A DNA stretch of 64,000 nt, taken from NCBI RefSeq assembly GCF_021458635.1, contig NZ_JAIRDQ010000004.1, positions 248,001 through 312,000 on the forward strand, in the 5' to 3' direction. Both the position numbers and the translations under genes were made by a program. This stretch comes from Bradyrhizobium monzae. Its GTDB lineage: Bacteria > Pseudomonadota > Alphaproteobacteria > Rhizobiales > Xanthobacteraceae. The notes under the pieces were generated by a model. The model had not been told where the DNA came from. It saw only the letters and a program-made list of their open reading frames with translations, and did no database searches. Shown in pieces: positions 35,295 through 48,008 of this stretch; position 1 is the first letter of the stretch, and every line of letters begins with the position of its first letter.

Positions 35295-36242
35295 ATGTTT
35301 GCGTATCTGGTACGGCGCCTGTTCCTGATGCTCGTGACCCTGTTCGGGATCTCGGTCGTCATCTTCTTCCTGTTGCGCATCGTGCCCGGCAACATCGTCG
35401 ACATCCTGTTCGCGGCGGCCGGCTATGTCGATCCCGCCGACAAGGCCAATCTTGAGAAGGAGCTCGGCATCGACCAGCCGCTGGTCGTGCAGTATTGGCA
35501 CTGGATCAGCGGTTTTCTGCGTGGCGACTTCGGCTACTCTTATGTGTCCGAGAAGCCGGCGCTTCAGGAGATATTGCCGCGGATCCCGATCACGGCGCGG
35601 CTCGCTGGCCTCGCGCTGCTGTTCTCGGCGTCGATCGGCATTCCGCTTGGCGTCATCAGCGCGGTCAAGCAGGGCACGCGGCTCGACTACGCGCTGCGCG
35701 TGGTGAGCTTGAGCGGGCTGTCGCTGCCCTCATTCTGGCTCGGCCTGCTGATCCTCACCGCGGCCGTGGCGATGTTCGGCCAGATCCCGATCTTCAATCC
35801 CAATCCGGCCACGTGGCTCGAGGCGTTCGCGACCTATGCCGTGCCGGCCGCCGCCGTCGGCTTCCGCAGCGCGGCGCTGACCATGCGCATCACGCGATCC
35901 TCGATGCTGGAAGTGCTGCGGCAGGATTATATCCGCACCGCCCGCGCCAAGGGCGCCTCGGATGCCGCCGTGAACTACAAGCACGCGCTGAAGAACGCGA
36001 TTCTGCCCGTCATCACCGTGATCGGCATCGAGGCGGCGTTTCTGATCGGTGGCCTCATCGTCACCGAGACCGTGTTCAACATTCCCGGCGTCGCGCGCTT
36101 CCTGGTCGAGGCGATCCGCTGGCGGGACTATCCGATCGTGCAGAACCTCGTGATGCTGATTGCGGTGGTGGTGGTGAGCGCGAATTTCATCGTCGACATG
36201 CTCTACGCGGTGTTCGACCCGCGCATCCGATACACGGATTAG
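35295..36242 (+). CDS. ABC transporter permease, DppB type
   Basis: A 315-residue inner-membrane permease with six spans. It begins MFAYLVRRLFLMLVTLFGIS, the standard DppB/OppB start, and has the cytoplasmic EAA loop (RQDYIRTARAKGASDAAVNYKH, about residues 212-233) that docks on the ATPases. The first of two permeases of the importer; the second starts 9 bases downstream. Substrate follows from the binding protein and is unknown beyond the peptide-like class. Confidence 0.93.
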   Translation: MFAYLVRRLFLMLVTLFGISVVIFFLLRIVPGNIVDILFAAAGYVDPADKANLEKELGIDQPLVVQYWHWISGFLRGDFGYSYVSEKPALQEILPRIPITARLAGLALLFSASIGIPLGVISAVKQGTRLDYALRVVSLSGLSLPSFWLGLLILTAAVAMFGQIPIFNPNPATWLEAFATYAVPAAAVGFRSAALTMRITRSSMLEVLRQDYIRTARAKGASDAAVNYKHALKNAILPVITVIGIEAAFLIGGLIVTETVFNIPGVARFLVEAIRWRDYPIVQNLVMLIAVVVVSANFIVDMLYAVFDPRIRYTD

Positions 36243-36251
36243 GAGATCAGC

Positions 36252-37145
36252 TTGGCCGCGATCGACTTCGACGTTGAACTGAGGCGGGCCGGGGCGCATG
36301 CGACCGGCGGCTGGCGGCGCGTGCTGTTTTTGGCGCAGCGGCATGTGCTCGGCGCTGCCGGGCTCGTCATCATGATCATGTTCGTGTTGACCGCGATCTT
36401 CGCCGACCTCATCGCCCGCTATGACCCGCTGAGCGTCGATTCCGCCCACGCGCTGATGCGGCCGAGCCTGGCGCACTGGATGGGCACGGATTCTTTCGGC
36501 CGTGACGTGTTCAGCCGCATCATCCACGGCGCGCGGATTTCGCTTGCGGTCGGCATCGGCTCGACCGCGCTCGGCGGCACGATCGGCGTCATCGTCGGCC
36601 TCACCTCCGGCTATCTCTCCGGCTGGGTCGATCTCGTGTTCCAGCGCGTCTCCGACATCCTGCAGGCGCTGCCACTGCTGGTCCTGGCCCTGATCATGAC
36701 GGCGGCGCTCGGCCCGTCGTTGCCAAATGTCATCCTGGCGATTGCCATTCCGCTGATCCCGACCGTCTCACGCGTCACCCGTGCCAACACGCTGGCGCTA
36801 CGCGAGCAGCCGTTCGTGGAAGCGGCGAAATCGATCGGCATGAGCGAGGTGCGCATCGCGCTGCGCCACGTGCTGCCCAACACGCTGGCGCCGCTGATCG
36901 TGCTCGCGACCGCCCAGCTCGGCTCGACCATTTTGACCGAAGCCTCGCTGTCCTTCCTCGGCCTCGGCATTCCCGAGCCTTACCCGTCCTGGGGCCGCAT
37001 GCTCTCCGAGTCCGCCGCCGAATATGTCCGCACCGCGCCGTGGCTGGTGATCTTCCCGGGCATCGCGATCAGCCTCGCCGTGTTCGGCGCAAACCTGTTC
37101 GGCGACGCCTTGCGCGACATCCTCGATCCCCGGCAGCGCGGCTGA
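36252..37145 (+). CDS. ABC transporter permease, DppC type
   Basis: A 297-residue permease with the DppC hallmarks: an N-terminal span after a short cytoplasmic leader, GTDSFGRDVFSRIIHGARIS (about residues 77-96), and the EAA loop EQPFVEAAKSIGMSEVRIAL. The start is TTG at 36252, chosen because AGGAG lies 6 bases upstream and no ATG is well placed. The stop overlaps the next ATG (TGATG), indicating coupling with the first ATPase. Confidence 0.92.
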   Translation: MAAIDFDVELRRAGAHATGGWRRVLFLAQRHVLGAAGLVIMIMFVLTAIFADLIARYDPLSVDSAHALMRPSLAHWMGTDSFGRDVFSRIIHGARISLAVGIGSTALGGTIGVIVGLTSGYLSGWVDLVFQRVSDILQALPLLVLALIMTAALGPSLPNVILAIAIPLIPTVSRVTRANTLALREQPFVEAAKSIGMSEVRIALRHVLPNTLAPLIVLATAQLGSTILTEASLSFLGLGIPEPYPSWGRMLSESAAEYVRTAPWLVIFPGIAISLAVFGANLFGDALRDILDPRQRG

Positions 37146-38152
37146 TGGCTGACACCTCCGATCTCGTGCTCGACGTAAAGAACCTGAAGACGGTGTTCTT
37201 CACGAACTCCGGCCTGTTCAGGGCGGTCGACGACGTCTCCTTCACCGTGAGCCGGGGCGAGACGCTCGCAATCGTCGGCGAATCCGGTTGCGGAAAGAGC
37301 GTTACCGCGCTGTCGCTGATGCGGCTGGTGCCCGATCCGCCCGGCCGGATCGTCGGGGGTTCGGTCTCGCTCGAAGGCACCGATCTCCTGGCGCTGAGCG
37401 AGGCCGAGATGCGCAAGATCCGGGGCAACCGCATCTCCATGATCTTTCAGGAACCGATGACCTCGCTCAATCCGGTGATGCGGATCGGCGACCAGATCGT
37501 CGAAGCGGTGCGGCTGCACCGGAACCTGTCGACAAAGGAGGCGCACAACATCGCCGTCGAGATGCTGCGGCTGGTGCGCATCCCCGAGCCGGCGCGGCGC
37601 GCAAGCGAGTATCCGCACCAGCTCTCCGGCGGCATGCGCCAGCGGGCGATGATCGCGATGGCGCTGGCGTGCCGGCCGGCGCTGCTGATCGCGGACGAGC
37701 CGACCACCGCGCTCGACGTCACCATCCAGGCGCAGATCCTGGCGCTGATCCTCGATCTCCAGAAGGAGCTCGGCACTGGCCTCGTGCTGATCACGCACGA
37801 TCTCGGCGTCGTCGCACAGACTGCGCAGCGCGTGATCGTGATGTATGCGGGCCGGAAGGTCGAGGAGGCCAGCGTCGAGGCATTGTTCGCCGCGCCGAAA
37901 CATCCCTACACGCGTGGGCTGATGGCCTCGATCCCTGCGGTGCCCGCGTCCGGCGTCGCCGCACAGGAACGGCTGAACGAAATTCCCGGTACCGTGCCGT
38001 CGCTGGTGCGACTGCCGAAAGGCTGCGCTTTCGCGCCGCGCTGCAAGCTCGCGATCAAGCGCTGCGAGGCCGAATATCCGCCGCTGACCGATTGGGGCGG
38101 CGGCCATCTCGCGGCTTGCTGGCGCGCGGCTGAAGTGGCGGAGGGAGCATGA
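37145..38152 (+). CDS. ABC transporter ATP-binding protein, DppD type
   Basis: A 335-residue ATPase: Walker A GESGCGKSV, Q-loop IFQEPMTSLNPVM, signature LSGGMRQRAM, Walker B LLIADEPTTALD and His switch ITHDLG. A C-terminal oligopeptide-transporter extension has CAFAPRCKLAIKRCEAEYP, the Cys cluster that can bind an iron-sulfur centre in Dpp/Opp ATPases. The start at 37145 overlaps the permease stop and the end overlaps the next ATPase by 4 bases. Confidence 0.94.
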   Translation: MADTSDLVLDVKNLKTVFFTNSGLFRAVDDVSFTVSRGETLAIVGESGCGKSVTALSLMRLVPDPPGRIVGGSVSLEGTDLLALSEAEMRKIRGNRISMIFQEPMTSLNPVMRIGDQIVEAVRLHRNLSTKEAHNIAVEMLRLVRIPEPARRASEYPHQLSGGMRQRAMIAMALACRPALLIADEPTTALDVTIQAQILALILDLQKELGTGLVLITHDLGVVAQTAQRVIVMYAGRKVEEASVEALFAAPKHPYTRGLMASIPAVPASGVAAQERLNEIPGTVPSLVRLPKGCAFAPRCKLAIKRCEAEYPPLTDWGGGHLAACWRAAEVAEGA

Positions 38153-39144
38153 CCGAGCGACTTCTCGAAGTCACCGACCTCAAGAAGCATTATCCGGTGC
38201 GCGCCGGCGTGCTGCGCCGGCAGGTCGGCACCGTGCACTCGGTCGACGGTGTCTCGTTTTCGCTTGGCGAGGGCGAGACGCTGGGCCTGGTCGGCGAATC
38301 CGGCTGCGGCAAGTCAACCGTGGCGCGCAGCGTGCTCCGGCTGGTCGAGCCGACCTCGGGACAGATCCGGCTCGACGGTGAGGACATCACGCATCTGTCC
38401 AAGACTGCGCTGCGCCGGCATCGCCGTTCGATGCAGATCGTGTTTCAGGACCCGTTCGCCTCACTCAATCCGCGCATGACCGCAGGTGATATCGTCGGCG
38501 AGCCGCTGGCCGTGCACGGGCTCGCGACCGGCAAGATGCTGGAGGCGCGCGTCGCAAAACTGTTCGAGCAGGTGGGCCTCCGGCCCGACCAGATGCGCAA
38601 TTTTCCGCATCAATTTTCCGGTGGCCAACGCCAGCGCATCTGCATCGCGCGGGCACTCGCGCTGGAGCCGCGCCTGATCGTCTGCGACGAGCCGGTCTCC
38701 GCACTCGACGTCTCGATCCAGGCGCAGGTGATCAATCTGCTGATCGACCTGCAAAAGCAGCACGGCTTCTCCTATCTCTTCATCGCCCATGACCTCGCCG
38801 TGGTCGCGCATATCAGCCACCGCGTGGCCGTAATGTATCTCGGCCGCATCGTCGAGATCGCCGACAAGGACGAACTGTTCCGTAACCCGCGGCATCCCTA
38901 CACGCAGGCCCTGCTCGCCTCGGTTCCGATCGCCAATCCGCTTGCGAAGAAGCTGGCGCCGCTGGTCGACGGCGACGTGCCGAGTCCGGTCAATCCGCCG
39001 CCCGGCTGCGCGTTTCACACGCGCTGCCGGTTTGCGATGGAGCGATGCAAGACGGAGCGGCCGGTGCTGATGGATGCAGGCGACGGGCATCAGGTGGCAT
39101 GCTTGCTCAACGACGGGACGGGACGACCAGCGCAGGTGTCGTAG
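38149..39144 (+). CDS. ABC transporter ATP-binding protein, DppF type
   Basis: A 331-residue ATPase, the second of the heterodimer: Walker A GESGCGKST, Q-loop VFQDPFASLNPRM, signature FSGGQRQRICI, Walker B LIVCDEPVSALD and His switch IAHDLA. The YPVRAGVLRRQVGTVHSVDG N-terminal segment is specific to DppF/OppF. The C-terminal cluster CAFHTRCRFAMERC again fits an iron-sulfur or structural Cys motif. It ends the importer operon and is convergent with the carboxylase alpha gene 30 bases away. Confidence 0.94.
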   Translation: MTERLLEVTDLKKHYPVRAGVLRRQVGTVHSVDGVSFSLGEGETLGLVGESGCGKSTVARSVLRLVEPTSGQIRLDGEDITHLSKTALRRHRRSMQIVFQDPFASLNPRMTAGDIVGEPLAVHGLATGKMLEARVAKLFEQVGLRPDQMRNFPHQFSGGQRQRICIARALALEPRLIVCDEPVSALDVSIQAQVINLLIDLQKQHGFSYLFIAHDLAVVAHISHRVAVMYLGRIVEIADKDELFRNPRHPYTQALLASVPIANPLAKKLAPLVDGDVPSPVNPPPGCAFHTRCRFAMERCKTERPVLMDAGDGHQVACLLNDGTGRPAQVS

Positions 39145-39174
39145 GGCAGACAAAGCGAGGCGGGCGCGCCGCGG

Positions 39175-41147
<1,973 letters not shown>

Positions 41148-41151
<4 letters not shown>

Positions 41152-42764
41152 GGCCGCGCCACCGAGAATTGCATGCGCTGGGGGTTCCGCGCGTCGCCCT
41201 CGCGGCAGATCGCCAGCACCTCGGACAGGACCGCACGGGTGTCGCGCGGATCGATCACGCCGTCGTCGAGCACACGCGCGCTAGTCGAGAACACATCCAT
41301 CTGGCCGTCGAACACGCCGACGATCTGCGCCTTCATGGCCTCCAGCTTTTCTTTCTCGACCGGCTTGCCGCGCCGTGCTGCGGCGGCCTCGGTCACGATC
41401 GCCATGGTTTCGGCGGCCTGCTCGCCGCCCATCACAGCGGTCTTGGCGTTGGGCCAGGAGAAGCAGAAACGCGGATGGAAGCCACGGCCGCACATGCCGT
41501 AATTGCCCGCGCCGAACGAGGCCCCGCAATAGATGGTGATCTGCGGCACCGTCGCCGAGGTCACCGCCTGGATCATCTTCGAGCCGTGCTTGATCATGCC
41601 GGCTTCTTCATAGGCTTTACCGACCATGTAACCGGTGGTGTTGTTGAGATAGAGGATCGGCGTGCGGGTCTGGCAGCAGGCCAGGATGAAATGCGTCGCC
41701 TTGTTGGCGCCGGCGGGATCGAGCGGACCGTTGTTGGTGATGATGCCGATCGCCTGGCCCTCGATGCGGGCATGGCCGCAGATGGTGGCGGGGCCGTAAT
41801 TCGGCGCCATCTCGGTGAAATCGGAGTCGTCGATGATGCGCGCGATCACCTGCTTCATGTCCACGGGACGCTTGTGGTCCATCGGCATGATGCCGAGCAG
41901 CTCGTCCTGGTCGTAGCGCGGCGGCTTGACCAGTGGAGCCGCCCTGCCCGGCCGCTCCCACTCCAGCGCCGCCATGATCTCGCGCGCGATGCGCAGGGCG
42001 TCACGGTCGTCCTCGGCGAGATAGTCGCCGAGACCGGAGATTTGCGTATGCATCTCGGCGCCGCCGAGTTCTTCCTCGGTGGCGATCTCGCCGGTCGCGG
42101 CCTTCAGCAGCGGCGGGCCGGCGAGGAAGGCGCGGGTGCGGCCGCGGACCATGACGATATAGTCGGACAGGCCGGTCTGATAAGCGCCGCCGGCGGTGGA
42201 CGAGCCGTGCGTGACGGTGACGACCGGAAGTCCTGCGGCCGAGAGCCGCGCGAGATTGCGAAAGATATTGCCGCCACGGACAAAATCCTCGACGCGGTAG
42301 CGCAACAGATTGGCGCCCGCGCTCTCGACGAGTTGCACGTAAGGCAGCTTGTTCTCCAGCGCGAGCTCCTGCACCCGGATCGTCTTGTCGAGGCCGTAGG
42401 GCTGCAGCGCGCCGGCATCGATGCCGGCGTCATTGGCGCTGACCATGCAGCGGATGCCCGAGACGAAGCCGATGCCGGCGATGACGCCGCCGCCAGGCAC
42501 GCTCTTGTCCGCGTCCGGCACGTCGAACATGTAGCCGGCGAGCGTCGACAGCTCGATGAAGGGCGCACCGGGATCGAGCACCAGCGCGACGCGCTCGCGG
42601 GGCAGGAGCTGGCCGCGCTTGTGGAAGCGATCCTTTGCTGCGGCGGACGCGGCGCGCGTGCGCTCTTCCAGGGCGCGCATGCGGTCGATCAGGCCGAGCA
42701 TGCCGTCACGATTGGCGTGATAGGCGGCGCTGCCGGGGGAAATGGTGTTTTCGAGAATGGACAT
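41148..42764 (-). CDS. Acyl-CoA carboxylase, beta (carboxyltransferase) subunit
   Basis: A 538-residue carboxyltransferase with two crotonase-like halves. Seen in order: KRGQLLPRERVALVLDPG, GGVIAGIGFVSGIRCMVSAN, FLAGPPLLKAATGEIATEEE and, in the second half, NNTTGYMVGKAYEEAGMIKH and GASFGAGNYGMCGRGFHPRF. The pattern FLAGPPLLKAATGEIAT looks nearer to geranyl-CoA carboxylases than to methylcrotonyl-CoA carboxylases, which usually have FLGGPPLVKAATGE; this is from memory of the families. The ATG at 42764 was chosen because the longer frame upstream is made of repeat sequence. Context with two dehydrogenases and a CoA ligase supports a branched or terpenoid acyl-CoA. Confidence 0.92.
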
Positions 42765-42778
42765 AATTTGATCCTGCT

Positions 42779-42864
42779 CGTCATTGCGAGGAGCGAAGCG
42801 ACGAAGCAATCCAGTCCGTTTCCGCGGATACACTCTGGATTGCTTCGCTTCGCTCGCAATGACG
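42779..42864. repeat. Palindromic repeat, CGTCATTGCGAG family, copy 2
   Basis: CGTCATTGCGAGGAGCGAAG at the left and a right end finishing CTCGCAATGACG, with inner arms GCAATCCAG and CTGGATTGC. It occupies nearly the whole gap between the BKACE and carboxylase beta genes, immediately upstream of the beta ribosome site. Confidence 0.85.
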
Positions 42865-42878
42865 GGTGAGGCGATACC

Positions 42879-43745
42879 TTACCTGTTCGTCCCAAAGATC
42901 TTCCGCGCCTCGGCGGGGCTCGCGATCTCGCGACCGGCACGGCGGGCGCAGGCGGCGATGGCCTCGATCAGCTGGCCGTTTGACGTCACCTTGTTGCCGT
43001 CGGCGAGATAGAAGGCGTCCTCGAGACCGGTGCGCAGGTGACCACCGAGCTCGGCGCAACGCTGGTGCAGAGGCCAGATTTCCTCGCGGCCGATGGCGGT
43101 GACCTGAAAATGCGCCTCGGGCCGCTTCAGCTTGATCAGGATCGGCAGCAGATCGGGATCCGACGGCATCCCCGAAGCGACGCCCATCACAAAATTGTAT
43201 TCGAGCGGACCTTTGTACATGCCGACCTGATGGTACATGCCGACGCAACGGACGATACCGACGTCAAAACATTCGAACTCGGGGATGGTGCCGACCGCGT
43301 TCATGACGTCGAGATAGTCCTTCACCTTCTCGACCGCATTGTCGAACATCATCGGCGGCCAGGCCCAACTGTTGTCGGCCTTGACCTTCAGGTAATTCAG
43401 CGAACCGGCGTTGCAGGCGGCGATCTCCGGCCTGGTCTCGCGGATGCAGTCCAGCGCGCCAGAATAGTTCGGCCCTGAGACGCCCGAGGTGTGATTGATG
43501 ATGACGCCAGGGCAGGCTTCGCGAATCGCCTGCTGGATCTCCTTGCTGACGGCGACCTCCCAGGACGGCAGATGCCCCTTGTTCGGCGCCTGTTGCCGCA
43601 AATGGATGTGCATGATGGACGCGCCCGCATCGAACGCAGCCTTGGCCTCGCGCGCCATCTGCTCGGGCGTCACAGGCACGTTGTGCTGCTTCGGGTCGGT
43701 GAGCACGCCGTTCAGCGCGCAGGTGATCACGGCCTTGTCGCTCAT
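42879..43745 (-). CDS. BKACE family beta-keto acid cleavage enzyme (DUF849)
   Basis: A 288-residue TIM-barrel protein. Typical BKACE segments are CALNGVLTDPKQHNVPVTPEQ... at the start, GASIMHIHLR (zinc-binding His pair, about residues 43-52), NHTSGVSG and HLRTGLEDAFYLADG near the end, which contains the conserved Glu. These enzymes cleave a beta-keto acid with acetyl-CoA into acetoacetate and a CoA thioester; 3-keto-5-aminohexanoate is one known substrate among many. ATG 43745 was preferred to a TTG six codons upstream. It is flanked by palindromic repeats on both sides, between the AraC regulator and the carboxylase genes. Confidence 0.9.
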   Translation of the reverse strand: MSDKAVITCALNGVLTDPKQHNVPVTPEQMAREAKAAFDAGASIMHIHLRQQAPNKGHLPSWEVAVSKEIQQAIREACPGVIINHTSGVSGPNYSGALDCIRETRPEIAACNAGSLNYLKVKADNSWAWPPMMFDNAVEKVKDYLDVMNAVGTIPEFECFDVGIVRCVGMYHQVGMYKGPLEYNFVMGVASGMPSDPDLLPILIKLKRPEAHFQVTAIGREEIWPLHQRCAELGGHLRTGLEDAFYLADGNKVTSNGQLIEAIAACARRAGREIASPAEARKIFGTNR

Positions 43746-43843
43746 ACCACAGATGTCTCGCAAGTTGAGAATTCAACGGCTGCGATCATGTGATGCGCGG
43801 AATGAGGCTTCTTGCGCGGAGAAGCTGAAGAAGGGCGAGCTTT

Positions 43844-43933
43844 CGTAGGGTGGGCAAAGGCGCTTGCGCCGTGCCCACGCTATTTCGGCGATTGAGAAAG
43901 ATCGTGGGCACGCTTCGCTTCGCCCACCCTACG
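43844..43933. repeat. Palindromic repeat, CGTAGGGTGGGC family
   Basis: CGTAGGGTGGGC at the left and GCCCACCCTACG at the right are exact reverse complements; inner arms read GCGCCGTGCCCACG and CGTGGGCACGC. It lies between the AraC regulator stop and the BKACE start. Confidence 0.85.
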
Positions 43934-43942
43934 AGAGCGAGC

Positions 43943-44743
43943 CTAGCTCGCCTCCGCGAGCCTCACCGTCTCGCTGCTGCGATAGATCGCAAGATCGCGC
44001 GAGCCGACGAAGATCGCGCGCGGCTTCAATCCATAGAAGCGGCGGATCGAGTGGCTGAAATGGGTCGAGTCAGGATAGCCGATATCCTGCGCGAGATGGG
44101 CGAGGTTGAGGTCCTGGTTGGCGAAGTGCAGCAGATGCCGCGCACGCTTCCAGGCCCGGAAGGAGCGGAACGAGATGCCGGTCTCTTCCTTGAACAGATG
44201 CAGGAAGCGCGAGGCGGAGAGCCCAGCTTCCGCAGCGCAGGTATCCGCCGTCACCGGCTCACCCGAGAAACGCTCGATGCGGGCGACGGCACGCGTCACG
44301 CGCGGGTCGAGCACGCGGCGCGGCAGCGCCTCGCCAAAGCACATCTCGTCGAATTCAGCGGTGTTGATGTCGCCATAGCGACGCTGGCGCAGCAGCGCGT
44401 AGGCGGCGAGGATTTTGCGGGCATAGATCGCGCGGTCTGGACCCATCAGCCGCTGGGCCAAAGCCTCGATCACGCCATCCGGCATGCTTTCCGGCTCGAG
44501 CGTGACGCTGATTGCGGTGCGGTAGTCGCTGGCAATGGAATGCCGCTGGTTCGGCAGGGTGACGAACAGTTCGGCGGTGGCGAGAACGTCATCGATGGTC
44601 AGATGCAGGCTGCCCTTCACGGCGACATAGACGTGGCAGCAACCTGGAGTCCGCTTGCGGGGCCTGCCGAGCAAGCCGGCATAGAAGACCCGCTCCGGCG
44701 TGATCAGCATCAGATGGTCGGATTCGCGACCTTTATCTTCCAT
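43943..44743 (-). CDS. AraC family transcriptional regulator
   Basis: A 266-residue regulator with an N-terminal cupin-like sensor domain (residues 1-150) and a C-terminal pair of HTH motifs (about 165-262): CAAEAGLSASRFLHLFKEET in the first and HLAQDIGYPDSTHFSHSIRR in the second, the latter an unmistakable AraC signature. The sensor has no recognised ligand motif. It is located within the carboxylase-dehydrogenase cluster and in the same direction, so it is the best candidate regulator of that cluster. A tandem direct repeat 64-96 bases upstream of its start may be its own binding site. Confidence 0.92.
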   Translation of the reverse strand: MEDKGRESDHLMLITPERVFYAGLLGRPRKRTPGCCHVYVAVKGSLHLTIDDVLATAELFVTLPNQRHSIASDYRTAISVTLEPESMPDGVIEALAQRLMGPDRAIYARKILAAYALLRQRRYGDINTAEFDEMCFGEALPRRVLDPRVTRAVARIERFSGEPVTADTCAAEAGLSASRFLHLFKEETGISFRSFRAWKRARHLLHFANQDLNLAHLAQDIGYPDSTHFSHSIRRFYGLKPRAIFVGSRDLAIYRSSETVRLAEAS

Positions 44744-44806
44744 TGGGATCCTCCTCGCGCGGCTCTTGGGCCGCTGCGGACGGAGGTCACCTTAGCGGAA
44801 ATTTGG

Positions 44807-44839
44807 GCGCTGTCACGACGGGATAGCGCTGTCATGACG
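44807..44839. promoter_or_regulatory. Tandem direct repeat, candidate AraC-type binding site
   Basis: GCGCTGTCACGACG (44807-44820) and GCGCTGTCATGACG (44826-44839) match at 13 of 14 positions, with starts 19 bases apart, so both lie on almost the same face of the helix. AraC-family proteins bind such tandem half-sites. The pair is 64-96 bases upstream of the araC-type start at 44743, in the gap after the GST gene. Function is inference. Confidence 0.5.
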
Positions 44840-44918
44840 CGCAAAAGATTACCATTCCGGGACGACGATCAGTCATCCCGGAACCGCGATGAGACCGTAG
44901 TCCCATCCTGCGGAATGC

Positions 44919-45571
44919 TTACGCCCTCACGCGCGGCGCAACATTCTGCTCGGCGCCGGCCTTCTGCTCCGCAGCAACCGCGCGCTTGAAACCATCGCGT
45001 TGCTGCAGACGCGTCCAATAGGCTGCGACATTCGGCCCAAAATCCTTGGCAAGACCGATACTGCTGGCCAACCGCAGCGCATAACCAATGACAATGTCAG
45101 CGGCGGTGAAACGGCCGGCGCACAAGGCCTCAGCATTCGCGGTTGCCGCCTCGACGGCGCGCAGCCGGCCCAGGAACCATTTGGCGTAGTCGGTGGCGAC
45201 CTGCGGATTGCGGCGCTCCTCCGGCTCGAGCTGGGTGTAGCGCAGCACCAGCGTTTGCGGGAAGGTTAACGTGGCATCGCTGAAATACATCCAGTTCAGG
45301 AAGGCGCCATAGGCGGGATCCTCGGGGCCGACCATCAGCGGCGTCGGACCATATTTGACGCCGAGATAGTGGCAGATGCCGGAGGACTCCGTCATCTTGG
45401 CCTCGCCATCGACCATGAAGGGAATCGTGCCCAACGGATTGAGCGCGAGGTATTCCTTGGCGAAGACCCGCGGCGGGAACGGCAGCATCTTCAGCTCATA
45501 CGGCAGCCCCATCTCCTCCAGCATCCAGAGCGGGCGGAACGAGCGCGCGGCGTCGCAGTGATAGAGCGTGA

Positions 45572-45575
<4 letters not shown>
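44919..45575 (-). CDS. Glutathione S-transferase family protein
   Basis: A 218-residue GST with an N-terminal thioredoxin-like domain (MITLYHCDAARSFRPLWMLE, LNPLGTIPFMVDG and the TESSGICHYL glutathione-binding segment) and a helical C-terminal domain ending in VAPRVRA. The Ser in ARSFRPLW is a candidate activating residue, as in beta- and zeta-like bacterial GSTs. It could conjugate or isomerise an electrophilic intermediate. Its start overlaps the upstream dehydrogenase stop (ATGA), so it is cotranscribed with the acyl-CoA dehydrogenases. Confidence 0.9.
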
Positions 45576-46738
<1,163 letters not shown>

Positions 46739-46774
46739 CTTTGTCAGCTCAACTCTCGGTATCTCTAATGTGCT

Positions 46775-46861
46775 CGTCAGGGCCGGGCTTGTCCCGGCCA
46801 TCCACGCCTTCGTCGCTCGGCACCAAGAACGTGGATGCCCGGGACAAGCCCGGGCACGACG
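46775..46861. repeat. Palindromic repeat, CGTCATG-GCCCGGGC family, copy 3
   Basis: CGTCAGGGCCGGGCTTGTCC at the left is inverted at the right by GGACAAGCCCGGGCACGACG; the inner arms GGCCATCCACG and CGTGGATGCCC match those of copy 2 (8035-8120). It fills the gap between two dehydrogenase genes. Confidence 0.85.
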
Positions 46862-46871
46862 GAGAACACGG

Positions 46872-48008
46872 CTACAACCCCATCTGCCGGCTGGCGAGAT
46901 CCTTCATGATCTCCTCGGTGCCGCCGCCGATGGCGTTGACCTTGACCTCGCGGTAGATGCGCTCGGCCTTGATGCCGCGCATGAAGCCGGCGCCGCCAAA
47001 AATCTGCACGGCTTCCGAGGCGCAGAACGCCATGGTCTGCGTCGCCTGGTTCTTCATCATGCAGATTTCCGCAACCGGGCTCTCGCCCTGCTCGAGCCGC
47101 CAGGCCAGCATTTCCAGCATCGCTTGCGATGCTGCGACCTTCTGCGCCATGTCGACGATCTTGTGGCGGATGACCTGGTGCTGGGCGAGCGGCTTGCCGA
47201 AGGTCTTGCGTTCCTTGGCATAGGCGACCGCTTCATCGAGGCAGACGCGGGCGAAGGCGGTGCAGCCGGCGGCCATGCCCATGCGCTCGCTGTTGAAATT
47301 CCGCATGATGATCTTGAAGCCCTGGCCCTCCTCGCCGATCAGGTTTTCGGCCGGCACGCGGCAATCGTCGAAATGCAGCGCCGCAGTGTCGGAGGCCCAC
47401 CAGCCCATCTTCTTCAATTTCGTCCGCGACAGGCCGGGCGTATCGCCCTCGATCAGGAGCAGGCTGACCCCGCCGGCGCCTTCGCCGCCCGTGCGCACCG
47501 CAACGGTCAGATAATCGGCGCGCACGCCCGAGGTGATGAAGGTCTTTTCGCCGCTCACGACGTAGTGATCTCCGTCGCGCCGCGCTTTGGTGCGGAGGTT
47601 TGCGACGTCAGATCCGCCGCCTGGCTCGGTGATTGCGAGCGCGGAGATCTTCTCACCGGAGAGCACCTGCGGCAGCACGCGTGCCTTGACCTCAAGCCGC
47701 GCTGCGCGTGCGATCGGCGGCGAGCCGATGGTGTGGCTCATCAGGCTCGCGCTGATGCCGCCGGCGCCGGCCCGCGCCAGCTCCTGGCTGGCCACGATCT
47801 TCATGAACTGGTCGGCGGCGATCCCGCCATATTCCTCGGGAAATCCGAGCCCCAACAGGCCGATCTCGGCCGCCTTGCGATAGAGCGCGCGGGGGAATTC
47901 ACCGGCCTCGTCCCACTCATGGGCGAACGGCGCGATCTCCCTCTCGACGAAGCGGCGCATCACGTCCCGGAAGGCGTCGTGCTCGGCGGTATAGAACGGG
48001 CTCTTCAT
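46872..48008 (-). CDS. Acyl-CoA dehydrogenase
   Basis: A 378-residue enzyme starting MKSPFYTAEHDAFRDVMRRF. FAD and substrate segments are ITEPGGGSDVANLRTKARRD and YVVSGEKTFITSG; the C-terminal motif is NAIGGGTEEIMKDL, again with Gly in place of the MCAD-type Glu. Length and the IGGGTEEIM motif are reminiscent of citronellyl-CoA-type dehydrogenases (AtuD/AtuF), from memory. It is the first gene of the leftward cluster and is divergent from a CoA ligase, so activation and dehydrogenation of the same acid may share the 267-base control region. Confidence 0.92.
   Translation of the reverse strand: MKSPFYTAEHDAFRDVMRRFVEREIAPFAHEWDEAGEFPRALYRKAAEIGLLGLGFPEEYGGIAADQFMKIVASQELARAGAGGISASLMSHTIGSPPIARAARLEVKARVLPQVLSGEKISALAITEPGGGSDVANLRTKARRDGDHYVVSGEKTFITSGVRADYLTVAVRTGGEGAGGVSLLLIEGDTPGLSRTKLKKMGWWASDTAALHFDDCRVPAENLIGEEGQGFKIIMRNFNSERMGMAAGCTAFARVCLDEAVAYAKERKTFGKPLAQHQVIRHKIVDMAQKVAASQAMLEMLAWRLEQGESPVAEICMMKNQATQTMAFCASEAVQIFGGAGFMRGIKAERIYREVKVNAIGGGTEEIMKDLASRQMGL

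Noticed and set aside
42779..42864. Spaced palindromes considered as CRISPR repeats
   Set aside because: Each element occurs singly with inverted, not direct, arms; no regular array or cas gene is present.
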